Below the pieces are notes generated by a model, which did no database searches, was not told where the DNA came from, and worked only from the letters and a program-made list of their open reading frames with translations. From Bordetella ansorpii (lineage in GTDB: Bacteria > Pseudomonadota > Gammaproteobacteria > Burkholderiales > Burkholderiaceae_B), in the NCBI RefSeq assembly GCF_900078315.1, contig NZ_FKBS01000029.1, positions 259,758 through 323,757 on the forward strand: 64,000 nt of DNA, read 5' to 3'. Positions 17,518 to 25,828 of the stretch are shown here, one piece after another. The translations under genes were made by a program, and so were the position numbers. The number at the start of each line of letters is the position of its first letter. Position 1 is the first letter of the stretch.

Positions 17518-17578
17518 TTGACGACGTTACTGACCGGTACGTATTATACGCCTTCCTTGATACGTACCGGTCAGTAAC
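17518..17578 (+). promoter_or_regulatory. MFS promoter with two identical inverted TetR operators
   Basis: A -35 TTGACG (17518-17523) and -10 TATTAT (17542-17547) with 18-base spacing are overlaid by a perfect inverted repeat. The 19-base arm GTTACTGACCGGTACGTAT at 17526-17544 recurs in reverse at 17560-17578. Each arm has its own ACCGGT dyad, so there are two operators, one covering the spacer and -10 and one reaching the base before the MFS ATG. No ribosome site is visible in between. Confidence 0.85.
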
Positions 17579-18859
17579 ATGATCTTCCACCGCGCCGTTC
17601 CCCGCTTCGGCCAGCGCTACGCCTTCGTCGTGGTCGCCGTCATCTTCTTCGCCCTGCTGGTCTCGGCCGGCCTGCGCTCCACACCCAGCGTGCTGCTGGT
17701 GCCGCTGGAAGAATCCTTCGGCTGGAGCCGTTCCTCGATTTCATTGGCGGCGGCCATCGGCATCTTCTTCTACGGCCTGATGGGTCCGTTCGCCGCGGCG
17801 GCCATGGAGCGTTTCGGCCTGCGCCGCGTGCTGATCACTGCCTTGCTGGTGATGTCCGCCTCCAGCGCCGCCAGCGCCTACATGACCGAGACCTGGCATC
17901 TGCTGGCCACCTGGGGCGTCTTCTCGGGCATGGCCTCGGGCGCGGTGGCCGTGGTGCTGGGCGCCACGGTCGTCAACCGCTGGTTCGTCCGCCGCCGCGG
18001 ATTGATGATGGGCCTGCTGACCGCCAGCACGGCCACGGGCAACCTGGTGTTCCTGCCGATCCTGGCCAAGCTGGCCTCGTCCGGCGACTGGACCCTCGTG
18101 GTCTGGGCGGTGGCCGCCGGCGCGCTGGTCATGGCGCCGCTGGCCTGGCTGCTGGTGCCCGACCGCCCCGCCGACGTGAACCTGGTGCCCTATGGCAGCG
18201 AGCCCGGCACCCTGCCCTCGGCCCCCGCGCCGCGCACCGGCATGGTGGCCGCCACCTTCGGCGTGCTGCGCCAGGCCGCTGGCAAGCGCGTGTTCTGGTA
18301 TCTGTTCGCCACGTTCTTCGTATGCGGCTTCACCACCAACGGCCTGATCGGCACCCACCTGATCGCGCTGTGCGGCGACCACGGCATCGCCGAGGTGCAG
18401 GCCGCCGGCCTGCTGGCGCTGATGGGCGTGTTCGACCTGGTGGGCACCACGGCCTCGGGTTGGCTGACCGACCGCTACGATCCGCGCAAGCTGCTGTTCA
18501 CGTACTACGCGCTGCGCGGCCTGTCGCTGATGTATCTGCCCTACTCCGATTTTTCGTTCTACAGCCTGTCGATCTTCGCCATCTTCTACGGCCTGGACTG
18601 GATTGCCACCGTGCCGCCCACGCTGCGGCTGACCACCGAGGCCTTCGGCGAACGTGACGCGCCGGTGGTGTTCGGCTGGATCGTGGCCGGGCATCAACTG
18701 GGCGCGGCGAGCGCGGCCTGGATGGGCGGCTTCGTGCGCGAAAGCACCGGCAGCTACCTGATGGCCTTCGTGCTGTCGGGCGCCACGGGCCTGGTGGCGG
18801 CGGTGATCGCGCTGATGATCCACCGCAAGCCGCGCGTGGAACAGGCGCAACCGGCCTGA
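17579..18859 (+). CDS. MFS transporter (monocarboxylate/oxalate-formate antiporter-like)
   Basis: Membrane protein of 426 residues with about twelve helices and a cytoplasmic loop near the middle (PYGSEPGTLPSAPAPRTG). It starts MIFHRAVPRFGQRYAF and has features of the OFA/MCT group: RSTPSVLLVPLEESFGWSR near the first helix and NRWFVRRRGLMMGLLTAS in helix 4-5. The ATG abuts the second operator arm with no Shine-Dalgarno; the predicted transcription start near 17554 would give a short leader of about 25 bases. A downstream start would cut into the first helix, so this start is kept. The substrate is unknown. Confidence 0.86.
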   Translation: MIFHRAVPRFGQRYAFVVVAVIFFALLVSAGLRSTPSVLLVPLEESFGWSRSSISLAAAIGIFFYGLMGPFAAAAMERFGLRRVLITALLVMSASSAASAYMTETWHLLATWGVFSGMASGAVAVVLGATVVNRWFVRRRGLMMGLLTASTATGNLVFLPILAKLASSGDWTLVVWAVAAGALVMAPLAWLLVPDRPADVNLVPYGSEPGTLPSAPAPRTGMVAATFGVLRQAAGKRVFWYLFATFFVCGFTTNGLIGTHLIALCGDHGIAEVQAAGLLALMGVFDLVGTTASGWLTDRYDPRKLLFTYYALRGLSLMYLPYSDFSFYSLSIFAIFYGLDWIATVPPTLRLTTEAFGERDAPVVFGWIVAGHQLGAASAAWMGGFVRESTGSYLMAFVLSGATGLVAAVIALMIHRKPRVEQAQPA

Positions 18860-19316
18860 CGGCGGGCAGAAAAGGCGGCCAGCGCGACGGCCCGCTCAGG
18901 CAATCGCGCCGTGCCGCCTTCGCAAACCGCTGGCGCCGCTGGTAAAACGCCGACGCTCCTGTATTATTCAGCTTTCCGTAAGAAAAAGGATGGCCCCGCA
19001 GCCAGGCGCAAGCCGGCAACGCCGCGGCACCGTCCTTGCCTATGACAAGCGAACCTCCCAGTAGTACCGCGCCCCGACTGCCCCAGCCGTGGCGCGTCTT
19101 CCCGGAAGACCGCCGCCGAGCCGTCTTCGCCGTCAGACCGAACGTCATCCCCGACGCTTCCGTCCTGTTCATCGCCATGCGTCACCCGCCTTCGCGGCGC
19201 CGCATGCATCGAGCCATCCGCGCATCCGCGCACATCGCCCTCCCCGTTTCCGGCTGGCCCGCCGCCGCGACCGATTCGCGCCGCGCCGCCCGTATTCGTC
19301 CCTATTGGATCCACAA
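18860..19316 (+). other. 457-base gap: probable long leader of the TerC-like gene
   Basis: No convincing gene was found. A TATTAT box near 18961 could be a -10 element but its -35 is poor. The rest is GC-rich with several short hairpins. The TerC frame is open for 76 codons before its chosen start, but that stretch is arginine/proline-rich shadow coding. TerC genes are often under the yybP-ykoY manganese riboswitch. I looked for its conserved GGGGAGUA and CAUACU elements and did not find them. Confidence 0.4.
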
Positions 19317-20915
19317 ATGATTTTCGACTGGATGTCCGATCCCACTGCCTGGCTCGGCCTGGCGACGCTGATCGTTCTCGAGATCGTCCTGGGCATCGAC
19401 AACCTGGTGTTCATCGCAATCCTGGCCGACAAGCTGCCGCCCGAGCAGCGCAACCGCGCGCGTATCATCGGCCTGTCGCTGGCCATGGTCATGCGCCTGG
19501 GTCTCCTGGCCAGCATTGCGTGGGTCGTCACCCTGACCACCCCGCTGTTCACCGTGTTCGGCGCCGAGATATCGGGCCGTGACCTGATCCTCATTTTCGG
19601 CGGCGTGTTCCTGCTGTTCAAAGGCACGATGGAACTGCATGAACGTGTGGAGGGCAGCACCCACAGCACCAGCCAGAAGGTGCAGCACGCGGTGTTCTGG
19701 CAGGTCATCCTGCAGATCATCGTGCTGGACGCCGTGTTCTCGCTGGACTCGGTCATCACCGCCGTGGGCATGGTGCAGGACCTGAGCATCATGATGATCG
19801 CCGTGGTGATCGCCATGGCCGTGATGATGCTGGCCAGCCGCCCGCTGATGGCCTTCGTCGGCCGCCACCCCACCGTGGTGATCCTGTGCCTGGGCCTGTT
19901 GCTGATGATCGGCTTCAGCCTGGTGGCCGAAGGCCTGGGCTTCCACGTGCCCAAGGGTTACCTGTATGCCGCCATCGGCTTCTCGATCGTGATCGAGGCC
20001 TGCAACCAGTTGGCGCGCCGCAACCGCAGCCGCCGCAGCCAGGGCCTGACCGGCCGCCAGCGCACCGCGCGGGCCGTGCTGCGCCTCTTGCGCGCGAGCA
20101 AGCATGACCGCTCGCAGGCACATGCCCAGAATCCCGCCGAGGACGTGGCGGCGCTGGTGGACGGCGTGGGCGACGGCGACGGCTTCGCGCCCGAGGAAAG
20201 CAGCCTGATCGAACGCACTCTGTCGCTGGGCGCGCGCGACGTGCGCTCGATCATGGTGCCGCGCGGCGACATGGTCTGGCTGGACGTGAAGGACGACACC
20301 GACACCGTGGTGCAGAAATTCGCCTCGGGCCACGCCCGCCTGCCGCTGTGCGAAGGCGACGCCTCGAACGTCATCGGCGTGCTGCACTTCAAGGACGTGA
20401 TGCCCAGGCTGCAGGTGCCCGGCGCCGTCGACCTGATCGAGCTGGCCCGCAAGCCGCACTACATCATCGAGAGCGTGCCGGTGCTGAAGGTGCTGGAAGA
20501 ACTGCGCCAGTCGCGCGACCACATGCTGATCGTGGTCGACGAGCACGGCAGCTGCGAAGGCCTGGTCACGCCGCTGGACGTACTGACGGCGGTGGGCGGC
20601 GACCTGCCCGAGCATCCCGACGAAGCCCCGCCCGCCACGCTGCTGTCCGAGGGCGTCTGGCTGCTGGACGCCGACATGCCGGTCGAGGAAGCCCGCATGC
20701 TGCTGCAGGATGATGCCCTGCCAAGCTCGGTGCAGGACGCCACGCTGGCTGGCGCGCTGCTGCGGGTGTGCGGCCGCCTGCCCGAGGTCGGCGAATCGAT
20801 CGAATGGGGCGAATGGCGCTTCGAGATCACGCAGCGCGATGGCCTGCGCATCGGGCAGGTGCGCGCCGAAAGGCGCATGCCGCCAAACGAGCACGCGGCG
20901 GCTGAGCACCACTAA
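19317..20915 (+). CDS. TerC-type membrane protein fused to CBS pair and CorC domain (YoaE/YegH family)
   Basis: A 532-residue fusion. Residues 1-240 are a TerC membrane domain of about seven helices with the acidic motifs [11 protein letters not shown] and [16 protein letters not shown], thought to handle a divalent cation. After a basic linker (RRNRSRRSQ) comes a CBS-pair region (about 295-420, [11 protein letters not shown] and [21 protein letters not shown]), then a CorC/HlyC-type transporter-associated domain (about 435-515). E. coli YoaE, YegH and YgdQ share parts of this plan. TerC relatives are linked to manganese export. The start ([15 protein letters not shown]) is the family start. 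A bidirectional terminator follows. Confidence 0.9.
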   Translation: MIFDWMSDPTAWLGLATLIVLEIVLGIDNLVFIAILADKLPPEQRNRARIIGLSLAMVMRLGLLASIAWVVTLTTPLFTVFGAEISGRDLILIFGGVFLLFKGTMELHERVEGSTHSTSQKVQHAVFWQVILQIIVLDAVFSLDSVITAVGMVQDLSIMMIAVVIAMAVMMLASRPLMAFVGRHPTVVILCLGLLLMIGFSLVAEGLGFHVPKGYLYAAIGFSIVIEACNQLARRNRSRRSQGLTGRQRTARAVLRLLRASKHDRSQAHAQNPAEDVAALVDGVGDGDGFAPEESSLIERTLSLGARDVRSIMVPRGDMVWLDVKDDTDTVVQKFASGHARLPLCEGDASNVIGVLHFKDVMPRLQVPGAVDLIELARKPHYIIESVPVLKVLEELRQSRDHMLIVVDEHGSCEGLVTPLDVLTAVGGDLPEHPDEAPPATLLSEGVWLLDADMPVEEARMLLQDDALPSSVQDATLAGALLRVCGRLPEVGESIEWGEWRFEITQRDGLRIGQVRAERRMPPNEHAAAEHH

Positions 20916-20917
20916 GC

Positions 20918-20947
20918 AAAAGGCGGCTCCGGATACCCGCCTTTTTT
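20918..20947. terminator. Bidirectional intrinsic terminator
   Basis: AAAAGGCGG and CCGCCTTTT form a 9-base stem around a 10-base loop. Six T follow on the plus strand and four on the minus strand. It serves the TerC-like gene and also the small minus-strand frame that ends at 20976. Confidence 0.85.
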
Positions 20948-20975
20948 CCTTACGAGGCCGGCACAGGGCCGACGA

Positions 20976-21131
20976 CTACAGCCACGTCGCCAGGCAGCCT
21001 CCCGTCGACATCACGCCCACGCTGGCCAGCGCGACGCTGTCGCGCTTCTCGCAGCCTTCACGGCGCGAGGACCAGGCCGCATAGAAACTGGCCAGCGCGA
21101 ACAGCGCCAGTCCAATACCGAATCCGCTCAT
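20976..21131 (-). CDS. Small putative single-span membrane protein
   Basis: A 51-codon frame: one hydrophobic helix (FGIGLALFALASFYAAW, residues 4-20), then a basic cysteine-containing segment, then a second weakly hydrophobic stretch with SVGVMSTGGC. It ends just before a bidirectional terminator, which supports transcription. The ribosome site (GGAAATC) is weak. No family is recognised. A longer reading to 21293 has unlikely composition. Confidence 0.4.
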   Translation of the reverse strand: MSGFGIGLALFALASFYAAWSSRREGCEKRDSVALASVGVMSTGGCLATWL

Positions 21132-21243
21132 GATCGATGATTTCCAGTAACGGCGACGCGCGGGAAATCGGCGCCGCTCGAACGGAATCGACTGCATCGG
21201 GACGGCACGGTTCCCAGGCCCGAACCAAACGCCCCCTCGATAG

Positions 21244-21744
21244 TCATGCATGACGCACGACGTCGAATCCTTCGCTGTCCCGGGGCGCGACAAAGTAGCT
21301 GGAGATCAGGTCGAACTGCTCATCGGAGGTGTGGAACGGATGCTCGGCCAATGCATTGCGGGCACGCAGCCGGTCTTTGCACACGGCGTCGGGCACGTCC
21401 AGGAAATGCAGCCGATGCGGCACGCCGGCGCGATCGATGAGGCCGCGCGCCCACGCGCGCTGGGCCAGCGTATTGGCGGGGAAATCGAGCACCACCGACA
21501 GGCCTGCCGCCAGCAGCGCCCGCACGTGGTCCGCCATCGCCTGCCGCAACCGGCCCGCGCAACGCACATAGTCCGGCAAGGCGCTGATCTCGCCGGGATA
21601 GAGCGCTGCCAGCCAGGCATCCTCGCTGATCAGCAGCGTGTGCGGTTGTCCGGCCAGTTGCGCGGCCAGCGTAGACTTGCCCGAGCCGATCTTGCCGCAC
21701 AGCAGGTGCAGCATGGGTGTGGGCAGCGAGGTTGAGGATGTCAT
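21244..21744 (-). CDS. Small P-loop kinase/ATPase (zeta-toxin/AAA_33-like)
   Basis: A 166-residue nucleotide-binding protein. Walker A is LLCGKIGSGKSTLAAQL near residues 14-30, followed by a kinase-like ISEDAWLAALYPGEI and a lid arginine segment (CKDRLRARNA). Such proteins phosphorylate small molecules or sugars, and most are uncharacterised. The start at 21744 follows CCGGAGATCACC; an upstream extension in frame is non-coding in character. It lies 41 bases beyond the terminator of the liv-type operon. No antitoxin partner is adjacent, so a toxin role is not supported. Confidence 0.8.
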   Translation of the reverse strand: MTSSTSLPTPMLHLLCGKIGSGKSTLAAQLAGQPHTLLISEDAWLAALYPGEISALPDYVRCAGRLRQAMADHVRALLAAGLSVVLDFPANTLAQRAWARGLIDRAGVPHRLHFLDVPDAVCKDRLRARNALAEHPFHTSDEQFDLISSYFVAPRDSEGFDVVRHA

Positions 21745-21784
21745 GGTGATCTCCGGAGAAATGGGAAAAACGCCCTCGGAGATG

Positions 21785-21808
21785 AAAAACCCGCCTCGTT
21801 GGGCGGGT
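21785..21808 (-). terminator. Intrinsic terminator of the branched-chain amino-acid ABC operon
   Basis: On the minus strand ACCCGCC and GGCGGGT pair around a 6-base loop, followed by a T run and C. It is 109 bases downstream of the livF stop and ahead of the kinase gene on the same strand. Confidence 0.8.
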
Positions 21809-21916
21809 CTGTGTCGGCGATACGAACGCGCGCTAACCCACCAGCGATGGTTGGGTGCGAATAATTCGGGCGGTGCGTACGTAGGCCATGAGGCACAAGA
21901 TACCACGCGCGTGGCG

Positions 21917-22708
21917 CTATTCGCCCAGGTAGGCGGCCCGCACCTTCGGATCGTCCAGCAATTGCGCGGCGGGACCGGACAGCGTCAGCTCGCCCGACTC
22001 CATCACGTAGCCCCGGTCGCTGTGCTCCAGCGCCAGCCGCGCGTTCTGCTCGATCAGCAGGATGGTGACGCCCTCGGCGGCGATCATGCGCACCGCCTCG
22101 AAGACCTTCTCCACCATCAGCGGCGCCAGGCCCATCGAGGGCTCGTCGAGCAGCAAAAGGCGCGGCCGCGCCAGCATTGCGCGGCCCATGGCCACCATCT
22201 GCTGCTCGCCGCCCGACAACGTGCCGGCCGGCTGGCGGCGGCGTTCGGCCAGGCGCGGGAACAGCTCGAACACCCGCTCGACGTCGCGCTTGATCTGCTC
22301 GGCGTCGCGGCGCACGTAGGCGCCCATCGACAGGTTTTCCTCGATGGTGAGCTGGCCGAAGATGCCACGGCCCTCGGGCACCATCACCAGCCCCTGGCGC
22401 ACCAGTTCGAACGGCGGGCGGCCACCGATGGACTGGCCGTCGTAGCGCACCGCGCCGCCGGCCAGCGGCACCAGGCCGCAGATGGCGCGCAGCGTGGTGC
22501 TCTTGCCCGCGCCGTTGGCGCCGATCAGGCAGACACGTTCGCCAGGGTTCACGTGCAGCGATGCGCCGCGCACGGCGCGGATGCCGCCGTAGGCCACCTG
22601 GACGTCGTCCAGGGCCAGCATGGCGTTGGCGGCGCTGGAAGCCTCCTGAGCGGCCAGCTCCGTGCCGGCATGAGCGGCTGTGTTCACCGTTTTGGATATC
22701 CGGGTCAT
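21917..22708 (-). CDS. livF: Branched-chain amino-acid-type ABC transporter ATPase (LivF)
   Basis: Cytoplasmic ATPase of 263 residues: Walker A GANGAGKSTTL, Q-loop region VPEGRGIFGQLTIEENL, ABC signature LSGGEQQMVAMGRAML, Walker B RLLLLDEPSMGLAP, and switch His in LLIEQNARLAL replaced by Asn, as is usual in LivF. An N-terminal extension of about 30 residues before LALDDVQVAYGG is longer than in E. coli LivF. It is last in the five-gene operon and overlaps livG by four bases. Confidence 0.94.
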   Translation of the reverse strand: MTRISKTVNTAAHAGTELAAQEASSAANAMLALDDVQVAYGGIRAVRGASLHVNPGERVCLIGANGAGKSTTLRAICGLVPLAGGAVRYDGQSIGGRPPFELVRQGLVMVPEGRGIFGQLTIEENLSMGAYVRRDAEQIKRDVERVFELFPRLAERRRQPAGTLSGGEQQMVAMGRAMLARPRLLLLDEPSMGLAPLMVEKVFEAVRMIAAEGVTILLIEQNARLALEHSDRGYVMESGELTLSGPAAQLLDDPKVRAAYLGE

Positions 22709-23547
22709 CGGGCGCCCTCCTCTTGCGACGCCACGTCAGCGGCGGCCGCCGCGCCGACCGTCGCCCCCGCGGCGGCGCCCGCAGTTGCACCCGCTCCCAG
22801 GTATGCCTCGATCACTCGTGGGTCCTTCTGAACGTCGGCGGGCCGGCCCATCGCCAGCACCTTGCCGTATTCCAGCACCAGCACGCGGTCGCACAGGCCC
22901 ATCACGAGTTTCATATCGTGTTCGATCAGCAGCACCGTGACGCCATCGTCGCGGATCTTCTCGATCAGCCCGCGCAGCACACGCGTCTCGGAGGCATTCA
23001 TGCCGGCGGCCGGCTCGTCCAGCGCCAGCAGCTTGGGATCGGTGGCCAGCGCGCGCGCGATCTCCAGGCGGCGCTGGTCGCCATAGGACAGCGAACGCGC
23101 CACGTCATTGGCCCGCGCGCCGATACCCACGTAATCCAGCAGCCTGTGCGCATGCGCCTCGATGGCCGCCTCTTCCTCGCGCTGCGCGCGGGTGCGGAAC
23201 ACGGCGCCCAGCACGCCCGCCTGCGTGCGCACGTGGCGGCCGATCATCACGTTCTCGATCGCGCTGAGATTGGCGAACAGGCGGATGTTCTGGAAGGTGC
23301 GCGCCAGCCCGGCATGCGCCACCTCGTGCGGCTTGCGGCCCAGCAGGATCTCGCCGTCGAACACGCAGCGCCCGGACTCGGGCACGTACAGGCCGGTCAA
23401 CACGTTGAACAGCGTGGTCTTGCCCGCACCGTTGGGGCCGATCAGGCCGTAGATTTCCCCCGCCTGGATATCGAAGCTGACCTCGGACAGCGCCTGCAGG
23501 CCGCCGAAACGCTTGCTCAGGTTCTGGGCGCGAAGCAAGGCGGTCAT
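22705..23547 (-). CDS. livG: Branched-chain amino-acid-type ABC transporter ATPase (LivG)
   Basis: ATPase of 280 residues: Walker A GPNGAGKTTLFNVLTG, Q-loop segment LARTFQNIRLF, signature LSYGDQRRLEIARAL, Walker B LLALDEPAAGMN, switch His in LIEHDMKLVM. The start at 23547 (MTALLRAQNLSKRFGG) follows a strong GGGAGGTG; upstream in-frame codons are non-coding. The C-terminus carries an unusual alanine/glycine-rich tail of about 30 residues (TAGAAAGATVGAAAAA) after the normal end (IEAYLGAG). It overlaps livF. Confidence 0.94.
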   Translation of the reverse strand: MTALLRAQNLSKRFGGLQALSEVSFDIQAGEIYGLIGPNGAGKTTLFNVLTGLYVPESGRCVFDGEILLGRKPHEVAHAGLARTFQNIRLFANLSAIENVMIGRHVRTQAGVLGAVFRTRAQREEEAAIEAHAHRLLDYVGIGARANDVARSLSYGDQRRLEIARALATDPKLLALDEPAAGMNASETRVLRGLIEKIRDDGVTVLLIEHDMKLVMGLCDRVLVLEYGKVLAMGRPADVQKDPRVIEAYLGAGATAGAAAGATVGAAAAADVASQEEGAR

Positions 23548-23590
23548 ACGCGCACCTCCCGCGCCAGCGCCACGAAAACAGTCATCCCGT

Positions 23591-24670
23591 TCATGCGGCA
23601 CCTCCATCCCGGCTGGCCAGCTCGCGCCGGCGCACGGCCGATGGCCACAGCCCGGCGGGCCGGAACAGCATCACCAACACCATCGCCAGGCCGAACAGCA
23701 GCATGCGGATGCCTTCGGGATCCAGCACCACGTCGCCGAACAGCATGCGCTGCGCAGGTTCGACCACGGCGCGCAGGAACTCGGGCAAGGCGGCCAGGAT
23801 CAAGGCGCCCAGGATCACCCCGGGGATGTTGCCCATGCCGCCCAGCACCACCATGCACAGGATGGAGATGGATTCGGTCAGGCTGAAGCTTTCGGGACTG
23901 ACAAATCCCTGCATGGCCGCGAACATCGAGCCCGCCACGCCGCCGAACGACGCGCCCATCGCGAAGGCCAGCAGCTTCACGTTGCGGGTGTTGATGCCCA
24001 TGGCCTTGGCGGCGATCTCGTCTTCGCGGATCGCCTCCCAGGCACGGCCGATGCGCGAATTCTGCAGGCGCACGCACACCAGCAGGATCAGCAGCACCAT
24101 GGCCAGCAGCAGGTAGTAGTACTTCTCGGGGCCCGTGAAGCGGATGCCCAGGATGGTCTGCGCGCGGCTGAACGTGAACTCGCCGATCATGAAGGGATCG
24201 ATGCGGTTGATGCCCTGCGGGCCGTTCGTGATGTTGACCGGCGCGTTCAGGTTGTTCAGGAAGATGCGGATGATCTCGCCGAACCCCAGCGTGACGATGG
24301 CCAGGTAGTCGCCGCGCAATTTCAATGTGGGCGCGCCCAGCATCACGCCGAACAGCGCGGCCACCGCCAGGCCGATGGGCAGGATGGCCCAGAACGGCAG
24401 GTGCAGGCCGAAGTGCGGCGACGCCAACAGCGCCCAGGTGTAGGCGCCCACCGCGTAGAACGCGATGTAGCCCAGGTCGAGCAGGCCGGCGAAGCCCACC
24501 ACGATGTTCAGGCCCACGGCCAGCATTACGTACAGCAGCGCGAAGTTCAGGATGCGCACCCAGCCCTGCCCCGCCAGGCCCAGCACGAACGGCAGCACGG
24601 CCAGCACCGCGCCGATCAGGACGATGGCGGCGATCTGGCGCGGCGCCCAGCGTGTCTGGCCGGCGGTCAT
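23591..24670 (-). CDS. livM: Branched-chain amino-acid-type ABC permease (LivM)
   Basis: Inner-membrane permease of 359 residues with about nine to ten helices. The family-specific GLNIVVGFAGLLDLGYIAFYAVGAY is visible near residue 55, and the ATPase-coupling segment AWEAIREDEIAAKAMGIN near residue 220. Its ATG overlaps the stop of livH in an ATGA junction. The chosen start MTAGQTRWAPRQ agrees with this coupling. It pairs with LivH to form the channel. Confidence 0.95.
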   Translation of the reverse strand: MTAGQTRWAPRQIAAIVLIGAVLAVLPFVLGLAGQGWVRILNFALLYVMLAVGLNIVVGFAGLLDLGYIAFYAVGAYTWALLASPHFGLHLPFWAILPIGLAVAALFGVMLGAPTLKLRGDYLAIVTLGFGEIIRIFLNNLNAPVNITNGPQGINRIDPFMIGEFTFSRAQTILGIRFTGPEKYYYLLLAMVLLILLVCVRLQNSRIGRAWEAIREDEIAAKAMGINTRNVKLLAFAMGASFGGVAGSMFAAMQGFVSPESFSLTESISILCMVVLGGMGNIPGVILGALILAALPEFLRAVVEPAQRMLFGDVVLDPEGIRMLLFGLAMVLVMLFRPAGLWPSAVRRRELASRDGGAA

Positions 24671-25596
24671 GCGCGATCCCCCACGCGCTCGCCCAGCAGC
24701 CCGGACGGGCGGAAGATCAGCACCATCACCAGCACCACGAAGGCGAACACGTCCTGGTAATGGCTGCCCAGGAAGCCGCCGGTCAGGTCCCCGATGTAGC
24801 CCGATCCCATGGCCTCGATCACGCCCAGCAGCAGCCCGCCGACCATCGCCCCGCCCAGGTTGCCGATGCCGCCCAGCACCGCCGCCGTGAACGCCTTCAG
24901 GCCCAGCATGAAGCCCATGGTGTATTGCGACACGCCGTAGTAGGTGGTGACCATGACGCCCGCCACGGCGGCCAGCGCCGATCCGATCAGGAACGCCGCC
25001 GAGATCACCGTGTTGATGTTCACGCCCATCAGCCCCGCCACCTCGCGGTTCTGCGCGGTGGCGCGCATGGCCGTGCCCAGCCGGGTGCGGTGCACCACGG
25101 CCAGCAGCCCCGCCATGATGGCGCCGGCGATCAGCATGATGGCGATCTGCAGCGTGCTGATGCGCGCGCCCCCCAGCTCGAACACGCGCGGCGACAGCAC
25201 CTGCGGAAAGCTCAGGTAATTGCGGCCCCAGACCATCATGGCCACGTTCTGCAGGATGATGGACACCCCGATGGCGGTGATCAGCGCCGCCAGCCGCGGC
25301 GCGCGCCGCAGGGGCCGGTAGGCCACGCGCTCGGCGGTCCAGCCCACCGCCATGCACAGCGCAATGGCGGCCGCCAGTCCCAGGCCGATCACGGCAAAGG
25401 CCGATACGGAAGGATCCGCGCCGATCATGGAGGCGGCGATCATGGTGGCCGTCATGGCCCCCAGCATGACCACGTCGCCGTGCGCGAAATTGATCAGCCC
25501 GATGATGCCGTAGACCATCGTGTAGCCCAGGGCGACCAGCGCGTACACGCTGCCCAGGGTCAGGCCGTTGATGAGTTGCTGCGTGAAGATGTCCAT
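24667..25596 (-). CDS. livH: Branched-chain amino-acid-type ABC permease (LivH)
   Basis: Permease of 309 residues. The start MDIFTQQLINGLTLGSVYALVALGYTMVYGIIGLINFAHG is the hallmark of LivH; it continues to the coupling-helix region RATAQNREVAGLMGVN and a C-terminal FRPSGLLG. About eight membrane helices are expected. It lies 232 bases after the receptor gene and is coupled to livM by an ATGA overlap. Confidence 0.95.
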   Translation of the reverse strand: MDIFTQQLINGLTLGSVYALVALGYTMVYGIIGLINFAHGDVVMLGAMTATMIAASMIGADPSVSAFAVIGLGLAAAIALCMAVGWTAERVAYRPLRRAPRLAALITAIGVSIILQNVAMMVWGRNYLSFPQVLSPRVFELGGARISTLQIAIMLIAGAIMAGLLAVVHRTRLGTAMRATAQNREVAGLMGVNINTVISAAFLIGSALAAVAGVMVTTYYGVSQYTMGFMLGLKAFTAAVLGGIGNLGGAMVGGLLLGVIEAMGSGYIGDLTGGFLGSHYQDVFAFVVLVMVLIFRPSGLLGERVGDRA

Positions 25597-25783
25597 GGGG
25601 CCTTTGGAAAGAACGGCGCCGGCAGCACCGGCCAGGGCATGCCGGCCACACTGTGCGGGCCACGGCGGGAGGACGATCGCCCTGCGCTGGCCGAGCCGCG
25701 CGGGCAGATGGCCGCGCCGCGCGGGGCGTGCCCGACACACCGGCCCGCCAGCCGTACCGCGCCGATCTGGCGGCAGTGTAAAC

Positions 25784-25807
25784 CGCCGGCGCACCCGTGC
25801 GCCGGCG
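25784..25807. other. 11-base perfect hairpin behind the receptor gene
   Basis: CGCCGGCGCAC and its complement flank a two-base loop inside the 232-base gap between the receptor and livH. With no T run it is more likely an mRNA 3'-stabilising element, which would keep the receptor message more abundant than the permease message. Confidence 0.5.
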
Positions 25808-25828
25808 ATGCGCGAAGGCTGCGAGCCG

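Noticed and set aside
18860-19316. yybP-ykoY manganese riboswitch upstream of the TerC-like gene
   Set aside because: The conserved GGGGAGUA and CAUACU elements were looked for and not seen.
19302-20912. 536-codon antisense frame over the TerC-like gene
   Set aside because: Histidine/glutamine-rich shadow of a well-supported gene; no start signal.
21244-21744. Zeta-toxin of a toxin-antitoxin pair
   Set aside because: A P-loop kinase fold is visible, but no antitoxin-like gene is adjacent and the length fits general small AAA_33 kinases.
21833-21889. 18-codon minus-strand frame (MAYVRTARIIRTQPSLVG) before a terminator, looking like an attenuation leader peptide
   Set aside because: No run of regulatory codons and no alternative hairpin; the terminator is better explained as the end of the livF operon.
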